Virus record (IMG/VR): IMGVR_UViG_3300025809_000126
Coordinates: 1 to 23,598 of that record
DNA: 23,598 nt
Reading direction: 5' to 3' (one strand)
Source: a virus
Positions within the stretch are counted from its first letter, which is position 1; each line of letters opens with the position of its first letter. Below the pieces are notes generated by a model. That model was not told the origin of the DNA and did not search any database. It saw only the letters and a list, made by a program, of their open reading frames with translations. Shown piece by piece: positions 6,412 to 13,935 of this stretch. The position numbers and the translations under genes were made by a program.

Positions 6412-6824
6412 TTCAATTCCTCCATCGGAATTATCAACATATCGTCATGAATGATGCATCGGCCAAGAGAAACTTCACCCTGCGTTACGTCGATTTCCGC
6501 CATCTTGGCAACGCCCCATGATTTATTGGTGCCGCGATATTCTTTGATGCGCGGGCTTGAAAGCGTGTAGCCGCTCCCATCATTTACGCGCCTCACCACC
6601 ATAACACCTTTTCCAGACATATCCGCAAATCCAAATGCAACCTTGTCACCCAACAGAAGGCCGCATTTCTTCATGACATCTACGCCAAGCCTAATGGTCG
6701 TTTGGGATTGGTCCTTTCCCTCTTTGGTTCTGTGTCTTGTGTTTGAAATTCGCACCCCAGAAGCGGTTTGCCCCGATGAACAGCCGTTTCGAGTGGGCTT
6801 GACCCATTGAATATTCAGTTTCAT
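6408..6824 (-). CDS. Unknown cassette protein with AbrB-like segment (138 aa)
   Basis: Starts at 6824 (MKLNIQWVKPTRNG) with GAGG five bases upstream; a longer in-frame start exists but has no such site. Not recognised as a known family. Residues about 40-80 (TTIRLGVDVMKKCGLLLGDKV, then GKGVMVVRRV) resemble the swapped-hairpin beta pattern of AbrB/SpoVT or MraZ-like DNA-binding or antitoxin domains. The N-terminal 35 residues are polar and basic, and the C-terminus is a mixed strand region ending IIPMEELK. It is coupled by ATGA to the 50-aa gene. The cassette lies between the head morphogenesis and protease genes, bracketed by terminators, so it is probably a moron rather than a structural gene. 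Confidence 0.75.
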   Translation of the reverse strand: MKLNIQWVKPTRNGCSSGQTASGVRISNTRHRTKEGKDQSQTTIRLGVDVMKKCGLLLGDKVAFGFADMSGKGVMVVRRVNDGSGYTLSSPRIKEYRGTNKSWGVAKMAEIDVTQGEVSLGRCIIHDDMLIIPMEELK

Positions 6825-6880
6825 AACATCCTCATGTGTTTGAGTTTCATAGCATCTCACAGCTACGCAACCACAATACA

Positions 6881-6916
6881 AAACCCGCGCTAGGTGTCAA
6901 TATTTGGCGCGGGTTT
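6881..6916. terminator. Bidirectional rho-independent terminator after the packaging/portal genes
   Basis: A perfect 10-bp inverted repeat AAACCCGCGC (6881-6890) / GCGCGGGTTT (6907-6916) with a 16-base loop. The plus strand continues TTATTTTGTTG and the minus strand continues TGTATTG, so both directions have a U-rich tail. For leftward transcripts it ends the terminase-portal-gp7 operon 46 bases after its last stop and precedes the moron cassette. Confidence 0.85.
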
Positions 6917-6962
6917 TTATTTTGTTGCGTGTGTTTGTCTTTTGTTGCCTTTCGGCGTCCGG

Positions 6963-7772
6963 TCAAAAACCTTTAACGCGGTGGATTACCGAGCATCGGC
7001 AATTGATAGTCGCCGCGCCCGGCAATCCAGCCTGCCCCGGATACATGATCGCCAGATCATCGCCACCGGACCACGGCATTGCAAACGGCTCGTCCATTTC
7101 GCGCTGCTGTCCGCTCATCGTTACATGGTTGTATTCTGCATCATCGCCAAAGCTGCGCGTTCGGGCGTCCTCAACAGATACCCATTCCTTGACCAAATCA
7201 AGGCCCGTTGTCTTGGCGGTCTCGTGCATGGCGTAGTTAGCCGCGCCGTGCGTCTCGGTCCTCGCAATCAACGCGCCACGGGTGCGGCTGATCTTCGGCA
7301 CGGCTTTGTTAATCCGCTTGGCGATAACATCAACGCCTAATCCTTCGTCCTGCCCCGCTGCCACCTGTCGCACGATCCGCTCTCGCGTGGTCTCGGTGAC
7401 GCTGGTGATGCGCCGCCGTATCGCCTCAAGGTTTACCCATTGAGTTGCCAGCGATAAAAACAGGTCCGTAAAGCTGATTTTGGTTTCCAGTATCAGGCCC
7501 GCCGCCTTGCCCTGCGATACAATCCGCGACCCAAATGCCCGTGCGGTGGATTGCCCGATTTCCAGATACACGTCTTTGAACGCGCGAAAGTCGTCATCGG
7601 TTGGCGCTGGCACATAGCCTAGTTCTTGGTACTTGGCGACAAGCTGCTCGCTTTCGTTTCGGATAACCTTTGCCAGCTTGCGGCGAAAATTGGCCTCTGC
7701 CACGTCCAGCAATCGACGCTGTATTGCCGCCTCTCGCTCTGGACTGTGGCGAATGAATGCGGGTTTAGCCAT
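6963..7772 (-). CDS. Head morphogenesis protein (SPP1 gp7 / Mu gpF-like minor head protein)
   Basis: 269 aa. The N-terminal two thirds are helical and charged. The C-terminal region carries the diagnostic minor-head motif: 'RGALIARTETHGAANYAMHETA', then 'KEWVSVEDARTRSFGDDAEYNHVTMSGQ', then 'YPGQAGLPGAATINCRCSV'. The 'G.PAATINCRC' ending is characteristic of the SPP1 gp7/phage Mu F family. These proteins bind the portal and are packaged in few copies, assisting head assembly or DNA ejection. The gene overlaps the portal gene end by 8 bases, the usual neighbour. It is the last gene before a strong terminator. Confidence 0.93.
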   Translation of the reverse strand: MAKPAFIRHSPEREAAIQRRLLDVAEANFRRKLAKVIRNESEQLVAKYQELGYVPAPTDDDFRAFKDVYLEIGQSTARAFGSRIVSQGKAAGLILETKISFTDLFLSLATQWVNLEAIRRRITSVTETTRERIVRQVAAGQDEGLGVDVIAKRINKAVPKISRTRGALIARTETHGAANYAMHETAKTTGLDLVKEWVSVEDARTRSFGDDAEYNHVTMSGQQREMDEPFAMPWSGGDDLAIMYPGQAGLPGAATINCRCSVIHRVKGF

Positions 7773-9000
7773 GATCCAGCCCGTAGGCGAGCGCCTTTAT
7801 ATCGTCCGCCGGAACGTCAAACATGCCGCTGCCTTGTGATGGCTTAAAGTCACCATCGGCTTCCGGTTCATAGCCCATGAGCACACGCGATTCCTGTAGC
7901 GTCAGGACGCCCTCACGGTAGGCTGTCACTGCTCGATTAAACATGCGTTCTCTTAGCGCCTCAAGAGCTGGGATCGTGTCCAGATCAAGCCGCAACTCCA
8001 GCCCTTCGCCGTAGCGCGGCAGGAGCCAGTTATTGAGTGCTGCCAGAACCTCGCGCATGATTGGGATTACGGTATCTGTGTAGAGCCGTTCCTTGGCCTG
8101 TTCGAGATTGTTGAAAGTGCTGGCGTCGTTGTCGATCAAAGGCAGGGGAACGCCCAGCGCAGCCGCGACATATTTGGCGGTCTCGCGCATGGTGTTTGAA
8201 AAGTCCATATCCCGCGCGGTCTGTGAAAGCGCCTGCCATTCGGCATCATCGGCCAGCATGGGGATTTCGCCAGCGTTGTCTGCGCCTTGCATTTTTGATT
8301 TGAAATACTCCCGCATACGCGCAACCATTTCGCCCGACGGATAGCCGCCCTTGAACCGGATCAAGCCGGACGGGCGCGCGCTATTTTTAAGCAGGGAATA
8401 GTTCCATCTCATACCGGCGTTGTGCGTATCGCCAGCGATAGCAGCGGCCATGAGCGGTGATTGCCCGCGCCAGTAGTCGCTAGGATTGTATGTTTTTACG
8501 AACAACATGTCAGACGCGCCGGTGATCTGGTCAACCTCGAACGTGGTTTTTCGGTTGTTGATCTCATAAATATATTGCCGTGGAATACCGGACGGCCCCG
8601 GAACGATGCCAATATTGAGCGGCAAAAGCGGCCATATTTCTGCTGGCTGACGGGGATTGTCGGCTGTCGCTGCCATTTCACCCATTAGCATTCTGTTTAC
8701 CAGCATCTCGGCAAGCCATGACTGATACGTCGCGCCGGGGTGCGGGTTCGCCAGCAAGTCTAAGACTGGGTGCTGCTTTACGGCCTCATCGCCATTGTAT
8801 AATTCGATTTGAATTGACGCCGCGCCTCTTACGATCTCGTTGACCGCTCGATAAACGATCACGTTAAGCTGATAGCCTTCGGTAATGTATGACTGCGCTT
8901 TATCTTTGCGCGCCCATGAAGGCCCGCCGCCAATCATTAAAGCGCTTCCAGCCGGATGCGCTTTTTCTTCTATTTGTTTTTTAAAAGGCCATACCGCCAT
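7765..9000 (-). CDS. Portal protein (HK97 type)
   Basis: 411 aa when started at the ATG at 9000 (MAVWPFKKQIEEK). This ATG shares one base with the terminase stop (TAATG) and has GGAG seven bases upstream. Landmarks of HK97-like portals are 'NVIVYRAVNEIVRGAASIQIELY', 'HPVLDLLANPHPGATYQSWLAEM', 'NPSDYWRGQSPLMAAAIA', 'SGLIRFKGG' and the stem/crown helices around 'AKYVAAALGVPLPLIDNDAST..NLEQAKERLYTDTVIPIMREV'. The portal dodecamer forms the DNA entry channel and docks the terminase. The C-terminus has the usual 'REGVLTLQESRVLMGYEP' helix pair. The terL-portal-gp7 order is standard. Confidence 0.95.
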   Translation of the reverse strand: MAVWPFKKQIEEKAHPAGSALMIGGGPSWARKDKAQSYITEGYQLNVIVYRAVNEIVRGAASIQIELYNGDEAVKQHPVLDLLANPHPGATYQSWLAEMLVNRMLMGEMAATADNPRQPAEIWPLLPLNIGIVPGPSGIPRQYIYEINNRKTTFEVDQITGASDMLFVKTYNPSDYWRGQSPLMAAAIAGDTHNAGMRWNYSLLKNSARPSGLIRFKGGYPSGEMVARMREYFKSKMQGADNAGEIPMLADDAEWQALSQTARDMDFSNTMRETAKYVAAALGVPLPLIDNDASTFNNLEQAKERLYTDTVIPIMREVLAALNNWLLPRYGEGLELRLDLDTIPALEALRERMFNRAVTAYREGVLTLQESRVLMGYEPEADGDFKPSQGSGMFDVPADDIKALAYGLDHG

Positions 9001-10379
9001 TAGAGCACTCCGAAAACTTGATCCGACCCGTGGCAAATATCCATTACTGCATCCATCATCGGGTCAAGCGTGTCATCATGCGCCCCTCTAGGGAACGCAC
9101 TGGCCTCGGCCAGCATGTCGGAAAGATACGCTAAATCTCGCAACAAGACAACGTTCCCACTCTCGATTATCGGAGCGGCGTCATAAGCCCGCGTTATTTT
9201 GTCAGTGTTTCTTTGGATTGGTGTGATCGGGATACCCTCGCGCCTGAGCGTTTGGATCAGCCCTGTGCCGCTTACCTTGTCCTCAACCTTGAATGCTCGC
9301 AACGTCCCCATGCCCGTCGTCGTTGCGTGCTTTCGCCAAAAGGCCCGCGACATTTCCAACAGTTCCGGCGCTTCCCACTTGCCCCGAACCATGTCTAAAA
9401 GAACCGCTTGCCCATCTTGTGATTTCCCCCAGCACTGAAGAACCGAAAAATCGTTTTCTTGCTTCGTCTTTTGCGCCGTGTCGGCATAGATAGATCGCCA
9501 CTCTATGCGCGGCGCAACAGATAGATACTTCCACCACTCGTCCTTGAAGATGCCTCCGCCTATCGGCGCTGGACGCTGCATGTATTGGCCTGCAAAAACA
9601 TAACTGTTCGACCGCTCTAGCCTGTCCAACATTTCTGGTGGAAACTGGTCCGCCCAAAAACTGGACCCATCCACATTTCGGGCGGGAATGTTTAGGTGGT
9701 CCCAGTGCTCTCCATTGCCGCCAGACAGCAACCATCCTGCCAAGTCCATTTCGTGCAGGCGCTGCATAATAATAATAATCGGCGTGTCTGGTCTGTTTTT
9801 TCGGCTTTCCATTGTTGTTGAAAACCAGTCCAATACATTCTGCCGCATGTTTTCGCTATTACCTTCGCCAGCCTTGTGCGGATCGTCAATCAGTATGCAG
9901 CCGCCAAAGTGATCGCGCATCTTGCCAGCGCCGTATCCCGTGATCGTGCCGTCTGACCCCGTGGCGTAAACAATGCCGCCTTCATCGGTGCGAAATTCGT
10001 CTTTTGCGTTACTGTCGCCGCGAAAGCGCGGTTTGCCAAACACATCAGCAAAAGCTTCGTGCTGCATAATTGCACGCGCCTCCCATGTGTTGGTCGTCGC
10101 AAGTCGCTTGCTGTAGCTGGCGTGAATAAACTCGCTGTCTGGAAAATTTCCCATGCACCATGCAAGAAAGTTCTTTACGGCAAGTTCTGTTTTTCCAGAG
10201 CGCGGCGGGATGTTGATAATCAGGCGATTTGTTTTGCCTATCACGACGCGCTCTAGCGCGTTGCAGACAGCCTCGTGATGTGGCGCAACCTTAAACTCAG
10301 CAGACTTGCGTGCCGCAAACATATACCGCGTAAAGGCCAGCAAGTCCGTTCTGAGGTCGGCAACCTGACTTGGTGTCAT
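9000..10379 (-). CDS. Terminase large subunit
   Basis: 459 aa. The N-terminal ATPase has Walker A PPRSGKTE (residues 58-65), Walker B CILIDDPHK with acidic residues D165/D166, and the coupling segment IIIIMQRLHEMDLAG (201-215). The C-terminal RNase H-like nuclease has the first acid in 'SIYADTAQK' (D300) and the last in 'GAHDDTLDPMMDAV' (D435/D436). The 'FPRGAHDDTLD' ending is typical of this terminase family. It cuts and pumps DNA into proheads. The ATG overlaps the stop of the homing endonuclease gene (ATGA), so its translation is now coupled to an apparent invader gene. All catalytic motifs are intact. Confidence 0.97.
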   Translation of the reverse strand: MTPSQVADLRTDLLAFTRYMFAARKSAEFKVAPHHEAVCNALERVVIGKTNRLIINIPPRSGKTELAVKNFLAWCMGNFPDSEFIHASYSKRLATTNTWEARAIMQHEAFADVFGKPRFRGDSNAKDEFRTDEGGIVYATGSDGTITGYGAGKMRDHFGGCILIDDPHKAGEGNSENMRQNVLDWFSTTMESRKNRPDTPIIIIMQRLHEMDLAGWLLSGGNGEHWDHLNIPARNVDGSSFWADQFPPEMLDRLERSNSYVFAGQYMQRPAPIGGGIFKDEWWKYLSVAPRIEWRSIYADTAQKTKQENDFSVLQCWGKSQDGQAVLLDMVRGKWEAPELLEMSRAFWRKHATTTGMGTLRAFKVEDKVSGTGLIQTLRREGIPITPIQRNTDKITRAYDAAPIIESGNVVLLRDLAYLSDMLAEASAFPRGAHDDTLDPMMDAVMDICHGSDQVFGVL

Positions 10380-11182
10380 GTAATAATTCCGCCCCGCTTG
10401 CGTGCATCTTCGCCATCAATCCAATCCCAATCGTGACCACAACTTGACTTGTATTTGCCATTGCAAGCCATTGCGATGTTGTTTGGCGCGGCTTTGGGCC
10501 ACCCGTTTTCCCTCATATAATTTGCCGCTGCCCTAGTGCTAGAAAAAATCAATCCGTCATCACGGCGTGGAAACCTGTCGGCTGTGCTCAAGTGCTTCTT
10601 TAATTTTGCCTCTCTCCACTTGTCCTTGTATCCCGGTTCGGCCCAAGTTTTTGACGCAGCCTTGCTCGCTGTCTTTCGATATTCTTCCGTTTTCTTTGCG
10701 GCCAATATTCCGGCTTTTGCGTTTGGGTGCATTGCCATACCAACTTTTGACTGAGAAATCTTGCGACGGACATCTGGCGTCATAGATGCAATTATGCCAA
10801 AACGGTGCTTGAGCTTAACATCTGGGTCCGCATGTGCATTTTTGATGCTGGTGCGTTGCGCTGCCTTGGCTTCATCAGACAGCACAACGCACCCCTCACC
10901 ACCGCACGTCATGTTGTAACCCGCAGGCGACATAGTTTGGATGTCGGAAATTAGCTTAACTTCAAAGTCTAAGGCTTTCTCGCGGCTGCAAAATGACGCA
11001 ACTTTTTCAACCAAAAATGATTTTGAGCCGTATTTTCTAATGGCCTTGTGAAAAACTAAATTCGACCCGCGCCTAGCGTCCCTTTGGTGCGAGCGCCATC
11101 GGGCATCAACATCCTGAGACGTAAAGCCAACGTAAGACTTGCCGGTTTTTTCGCATGTAATTTTGTAACAATGATAATCCAT
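10376..11182 (-). CDS. GIY-YIG homing endonuclease inserted between terS and terL
   Basis: 268 aa. The GIY-YIG domain covers residues 1-97: YKI (6-8) and YVG (17-19) replace the GIY...YIG pair, with Arg28 in 'DARWRSH', catalytic Glu74 in 'DFEVKLI' and 'GYNMTCGGEG' at the end, as in group I intron and free-standing phage enzymes. Residues about 100-200 are basic repeated helices of the NUMOD3 type ('S.EAKAAQRTSI', 'TPDVRRKISQSKVGMA', 'EYRKTASKAASKTW'). The C-terminus ('IFSSTRAAANYM...NNIAMACNGKYKSS') resembles a NUMOD1-like recognition module. It probably cleaves uninvaded terminase loci and spreads by repair. Cys at the Gly position of 'GIY' is divergent, but the key residues are present. Confidence 0.92.
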   Translation of the reverse strand: MDYHCYKITCEKTGKSYVGFTSQDVDARWRSHQRDARRGSNLVFHKAIRKYGSKSFLVEKVASFCSREKALDFEVKLISDIQTMSPAGYNMTCGGEGCVVLSDEAKAAQRTSIKNAHADPDVKLKHRFGIIASMTPDVRRKISQSKVGMAMHPNAKAGILAAKKTEEYRKTASKAASKTWAEPGYKDKWREAKLKKHLSTADRFPRRDDGLIFSSTRAAANYMRENGWPKAAPNNIAMACNGKYKSSCGHDWDWIDGEDARKRGGIIT

Positions 11183-11214
11183 GCCGCATAGCTTACTGCG
11201 TCATGAGGGATAGA

Positions 11215-11628
11215 TCAATCCGATTTATGCTTTGCCTGAAGCGCAGCCAAGACAGCCGCGCTCGTGTCTTTCGGCGTCATGCTGCCGTCCGGGCTGGTGA
11301 GGCGCTGGTCGATCTTGTCTGATTGATCAAGCACCTGCTTGCCAAGCCAGATTAGCATTGTTGGGTTCAGGTTTTCCGTTGCCGACTTCCACTGTGAGCG
11401 GCGCAAAGACATGCGGCCTTCATCTTGGTGCTTTTTATATAACTCGGAAAAACCGGGTTCTCCTGCTTTTTCCAAGGCTACGTTTAGCGTTTTGTCTGTC
11501 ACCCCGAAGATGTTACAGATTTCAACCTGCGTGCATTGAATGCGGATCATGTTGATCAGCTTGGCAAGGTCATCGGCTGATAACTCAAACGGTGGACGCC
11601 CACCCTGATTGCCTTCATGCTTTCCCAT
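11215..11628 (-). CDS. Terminase small subunit-like protein
   Basis: 137 aa with GGAGG seven bases before the ATG at 11628. An N-terminal 'GGRPPFELSADDLAKL' leads to a helix-turn-helix (about residues 22-55: IRIQCTQVEICNIFGVTDKTLNVAL). A block with 'GRMSLRRSQWKSATE' and 'NPTMLIWLGKQVLDQSDK' follows. This combination marks a widespread small-terminase-like family found upstream of terL. It would bind the packaging initiation site and load the large subunit. The C-terminal tail is short and charged. It overlaps the membrane-protein gene upstream by 14 bases; 32 bases then separate it from the homing endonuclease. Confidence 0.88.
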   Translation of the reverse strand: MGKHEGNQGGRPPFELSADDLAKLINMIRIQCTQVEICNIFGVTDKTLNVALEKAGEPGFSELYKKHQDEGRMSLRRSQWKSATENLNPTMLIWLGKQVLDQSDKIDQRLTSPDGSMTPKDTSAAVLAALQAKHKSD

Positions 11629-11821
11629 TGAACGCCCTCCTGACCAAATAGCCGCGCAGGATTGATGCGGCTGTATAGATGGCGGTTATACCAAACGAAT
11701 GACCTATTGTCACGGCATAGCCAAAGAGCGGCAGGACCGTGAGTGTCAGGGCCAGAGACACGCCGAAGCCTATTGCTGTGCTGGCTATGGCCTCTGCTGC
11801 GCTCATTCGTCTGCTTTGCAC
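11615..11821 (-). CDS. Small membrane protein, DUF7220-like
   Basis: About 68 aa. It has two hydrophobic segments: AIASTAIGFGVSLALTLTVL and ITAIYTAASILRGYLV. It resembles a short phage membrane family (DUF7220, by memory) whose members begin with 'QSRKMS..EA', contain 'GYGVA...Q..VFP.FG' and end 'R.Y..RR.F'. That conserved QSRRMS lies upstream of the ATG at 11806. The GTG at 11821, with GGGGA nine bases upstream, is therefore the better start. The ATG at 11806 instead forms an ATGA overlap with the methyltransferase stop. Function unknown; its recurring place near terminase genes suggests an accessory role. Confidence 0.78.
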   Translation of the reverse strand: MQSRRMSAAEAIASTAIGFGVSLALTLTVLPLFGYAVTIGHSFGITAIYTAASILRGYLVRRAFNGKA

Positions 11822-12978
11822 TGGAATGTTTCCCCTGTTGCCTCGAGCGTTGCCTCTTGGCCTGTGAAGTCCTGCCACCGCTTGATGATGACGTCAGCGA
11901 ACTTTGGATCAAACTCCATAATGTAGCCGTCAATGCCGTGCTTTTCAGCGGCAATAAGTGTTGACCCAGAACCACCAAAAAAGTCTGCGATAGAATGCGC
12001 CGACAAATTGAACCGCTTAATGATCCACTCGACCAATGACACCGGCTTCTGTGTCGGATGGACTCTGTTTGTCTTTTCACTTGCCTGTGTAAACTGCCGA
12101 ACAACGCTTCTGAAGTTAGCCCACGCCAGTTCGCAGTCCGTTTGGTCCGAACCGCCGTTGTTCTTGTCCCAAACCAGCCAACACTCGCTGTCTGGCAATA
12201 CGGAGCAGTAATAGTTCGCACCCCACCAAATTTGTTTCGCGCTTGGATAAAGCCCATTGATCAGCGCGAACGCATCCTTGGCGATGTCGGGGTTGTCATC
12301 CCCAATGATGTCCGTGCCGTAATTTTTCTTCAAAACAGATGACTTTGAAACAGCGTTCATTCCATATGGAGGGTCCGTGTGGATCAAGTCAGGCGTCTGC
12401 CCATCCATCAGCTTATCAACCGCGTCAATGCTGGTGCTATCGCCGCACATCAAGCGATGCCGCCCAAGCAACCAAACATCACCCTCAACCGTTACAGGCA
12501 CTTCCGGCACTTCCGGCACCGCGTCCTCGTCGGTCAGCCCTTCGGATGGATCGTCTGCCAGCAGGTTGTTAAGTTCGTCATCGTCAAAGCCCGTCAGCGA
12601 AAGGTCAAAATCCAAATCACCGAGTTCGCCCAATTCAATTTTGAGCATGTCATCGTCCCAGCCCGCGTTGAGCGCCAGCTTGTTGTCTGCGATGACGTAT
12701 GCTTTCTTTTGCGCGTCGGTCCATCCTTCGGCAATCATGCAAGGAACGTCGATGATGCCCAGCTTTTGCGCTGCCATGATCCGGCCATGCCCAGCGATTA
12801 GGCCACCGTCCGGGTCGATCAGAACCGGGACCGTCCAGCCCCATTCCTTGATGCTTGCCGCGATCTGCCCTACCTGCTCGTCGCTGTGTGTGCGGCTGTT
12901 GCGGGCGTATGGGATCAGGTCGGCAACCTTGCGGCGTTCCACTTTGTCGGCGGGCCATTGTGTTTTGTCATTTGTCAT
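11803..12978 (-). CDS. ParB-like nuclease domain fused to DNA methyltransferase
   Basis: 391 aa from the ATG at 12978, which overlaps the stop of the 110-aa gene (ATGA). Residues about 17-105 form a ParB/sulfiredoxin-type domain ('VADLIPYARNSRTHSDEQVGQIAASI', 'GGLIAGHGRIMAAQKLG', 'YVIADNKLALNAGW'). An acidic linker follows. The methyltransferase part has motif IV DPPY (202-205) before motif I 'ADFFGGSGST' (331-340), the beta-class order of N6-adenine or N4-cytosine enzymes, and 'HPTQKPVSLVEWII' between them. Such fusions are common in phages and plasmids and probably protect phage DNA from restriction or alter its regulation. The target sequence cannot be read from the protein. Confidence 0.93.
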   Translation of the reverse strand: MTNDKTQWPADKVERRKVADLIPYARNSRTHSDEQVGQIAASIKEWGWTVPVLIDPDGGLIAGHGRIMAAQKLGIIDVPCMIAEGWTDAQKKAYVIADNKLALNAGWDDDMLKIELGELGDLDFDLSLTGFDDDELNNLLADDPSEGLTDEDAVPEVPEVPVTVEGDVWLLGRHRLMCGDSTSIDAVDKLMDGQTPDLIHTDPPYGMNAVSKSSVLKKNYGTDIIGDDNPDIAKDAFALINGLYPSAKQIWWGANYYCSVLPDSECWLVWDKNNGGSDQTDCELAWANFRSVVRQFTQASEKTNRVHPTQKPVSLVEWIIKRFNLSAHSIADFFGGSGSTLIAAEKHGIDGYIMEFDPKFADVIIKRWQDFTGQEATLEATGETFQCKADE

Positions 12979-13307
12979 TGCGTCACTTCGCTTTCTTTTT
13001 TCTTTGTCCAGTGAACAACGCCTTTGATATTTTTCTTGATGACGGTGCCTCGGTTGACGTCTCGGCTTAGCACGCATCGCACTGTCCACGCTGTGTGGTT
13101 TGTGGCTTGCACGATCTGCAATGTTGTGAGGAACTTGTCTGTGAGGGCTGCGCGGATTTCTTCTGTTGCGCCTGTTCGCTGTCCGCCTTTTCCGTTGTTC
13201 AGGATTATCGCTTTGTTGCGCTCTCTGATTTTGGCTGCGTCTGCCATCATTGCTGCGCGCCGTGATTCGGCTGTTGGGTGTTCTGCTAGAAATTGTTGGA
13301 CGTTCAT
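12975..13307 (-). CDS. Small winged-helix-like DNA-binding protein
   Basis: 110 aa. The ATG at 13307 overlaps the HD gene stop (ATGA). A strong GGAGG six bases upstream is formed by the last HD codons. The N-terminal 50 residues are helical and basic. Residues about 58-100 (FLTTLQIVQATNHTAWTVRC, then SRDVNRGTVIKK and VVHW) follow the pattern of a winged helix: a helix, a recognition helix, then a hairpin wing. It may regulate this operon or assist the methyltransferase gene immediately downstream. No specific family is recognised. Confidence 0.7.
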   Translation of the reverse strand: MNVQQFLAEHPTAESRRAAMMADAAKIRERNKAIILNNGKGGQRTGATEEIRAALTDKFLTTLQIVQATNHTAWTVRCVLSRDVNRGTVIKKNIKGVVHWTKKKESEVTQ

Positions 13308-13837
13308 TTTTCACCTCCGATCAGTTTTTTGATGTCGCGGCGGGTGTCGTTGCATGGGATTAGGATGTGCGCTGTGTTTATCAGCCACTTGATTGCCTCG
13401 GGCCATCCATCGCCGCTCAGTTTGTGTGGTGCGTGGTGCTGCGCCCACATGAGGGCATCCAGCCGATCTGCAAAGCGGAGCCACAGTGCGTTTGCGTTCA
13501 TCAGTTCCGGTTGCTGGCCCCAGATGTCGGCGCGTGCTTTGGTTTCCAGCACTTGCATCAGGGCGTAGGTTTCTGGGTGCTTTGCTTTTGTCAGCCCTGA
13601 GATGTCACCGACAACTGCCTCGCCATCGTCGTGGGTGAGTGCAACCCGTAGGAGGTCCGCTGTTGGGTTTGGGTGCAGCATTAGCAGGATGCGGGCAACG
13701 CGGCCTTGGTGGGCGTCTAGCGTGTCCACGGTGGCGGCGAGGTCTGGGTTGCTATGCCACCGGCGTACCATGCCTGCGCGGAAGGCTTTGAGCAGCTTGC
13801 CCGGTTGTCTGGCTGGTGCTATGGGTTGATTTGTCAT
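13304..13837 (-). CDS. HD-domain phosphohydrolase (YfbR-like)
   Basis: 177 aa from the ATG at 13837 (MTNQPIAPARQPG), with GGAG ten bases upstream; an ATG nine bases earlier sits too close to that site. HD-domain metal ligands are visible: H43 in 'DAHQGRVARILLML', H69-D70 in 'ALTHDDGEAVVGDISG', and a later Asp in 'LRFADRLDALMWAQHH'. YfbR-like enzymes dephosphorylate deoxynucleoside monophosphates; phage versions are thought to reshape nucleotide pools. It is the first gene of the leftward operon, downstream of the divergent control region. Confidence 0.85.
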   Translation of the reverse strand: MTNQPIAPARQPGKLLKAFRAGMVRRWHSNPDLAATVDTLDAHQGRVARILLMLHPNPTADLLRVALTHDDGEAVVGDISGLTKAKHPETYALMQVLETKARADIWGQQPELMNANALWLRFADRLDALMWAQHHAPHKLSGDGWPEAIKWLINTAHILIPCNDTRRDIKKLIGGEK

Positions 13838-13906
13838 TGTTGGCATTCTCCAGATGCTGATGATGTAGGCGAGGTTGAGCGGCTGCATCACCGCTCCCTC
13901 GCCAAT

Positions 13907-13935
13907 CTTTTACAATCAGAGAAATCAGATTGCAA
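13907..13935 (-). promoter_or_regulatory. Leftward promoter candidate for the HD-methyltransferase-terminase operon
   Basis: Minus strand TTGCAA (13935-13930), a 17-base spacer and TAAAAG (13912-13907). The -35 hexamer is the same as in the two capsid/tail elements, but the flanking dyad is absent. The spacer contains two ATCAGA-type direct repeats (minus-strand TCTGAT). About 70 bases of leader follow before the ATG at 13837. Confidence 0.4.

Noticed and set aside
9283-9735. A 150-codon minus-strand ORF
   Set aside because: It is an alternate frame inside the large terminase gene, which has intact motifs throughout.
11556-12257. A 233-codon minus-strand ORF
   Set aside because: It is an alternate-frame shadow of the methyltransferase, DUF7220-like and terS genes, with Ser/Arg/Thr-rich composition typical of shifted reading.
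12979-13314. A 112-residue N-terminal extension of the ParB-methyltransferase frame
   Set aside because: It is antibiotic-like Arg/Ser/Pro-rich out-of-frame sequence lying wholly within the 110-aa winged-helix gene, which has a strong ribosome site and ATGA junctions on both sides. The ATG at 12978 fits the domain start.
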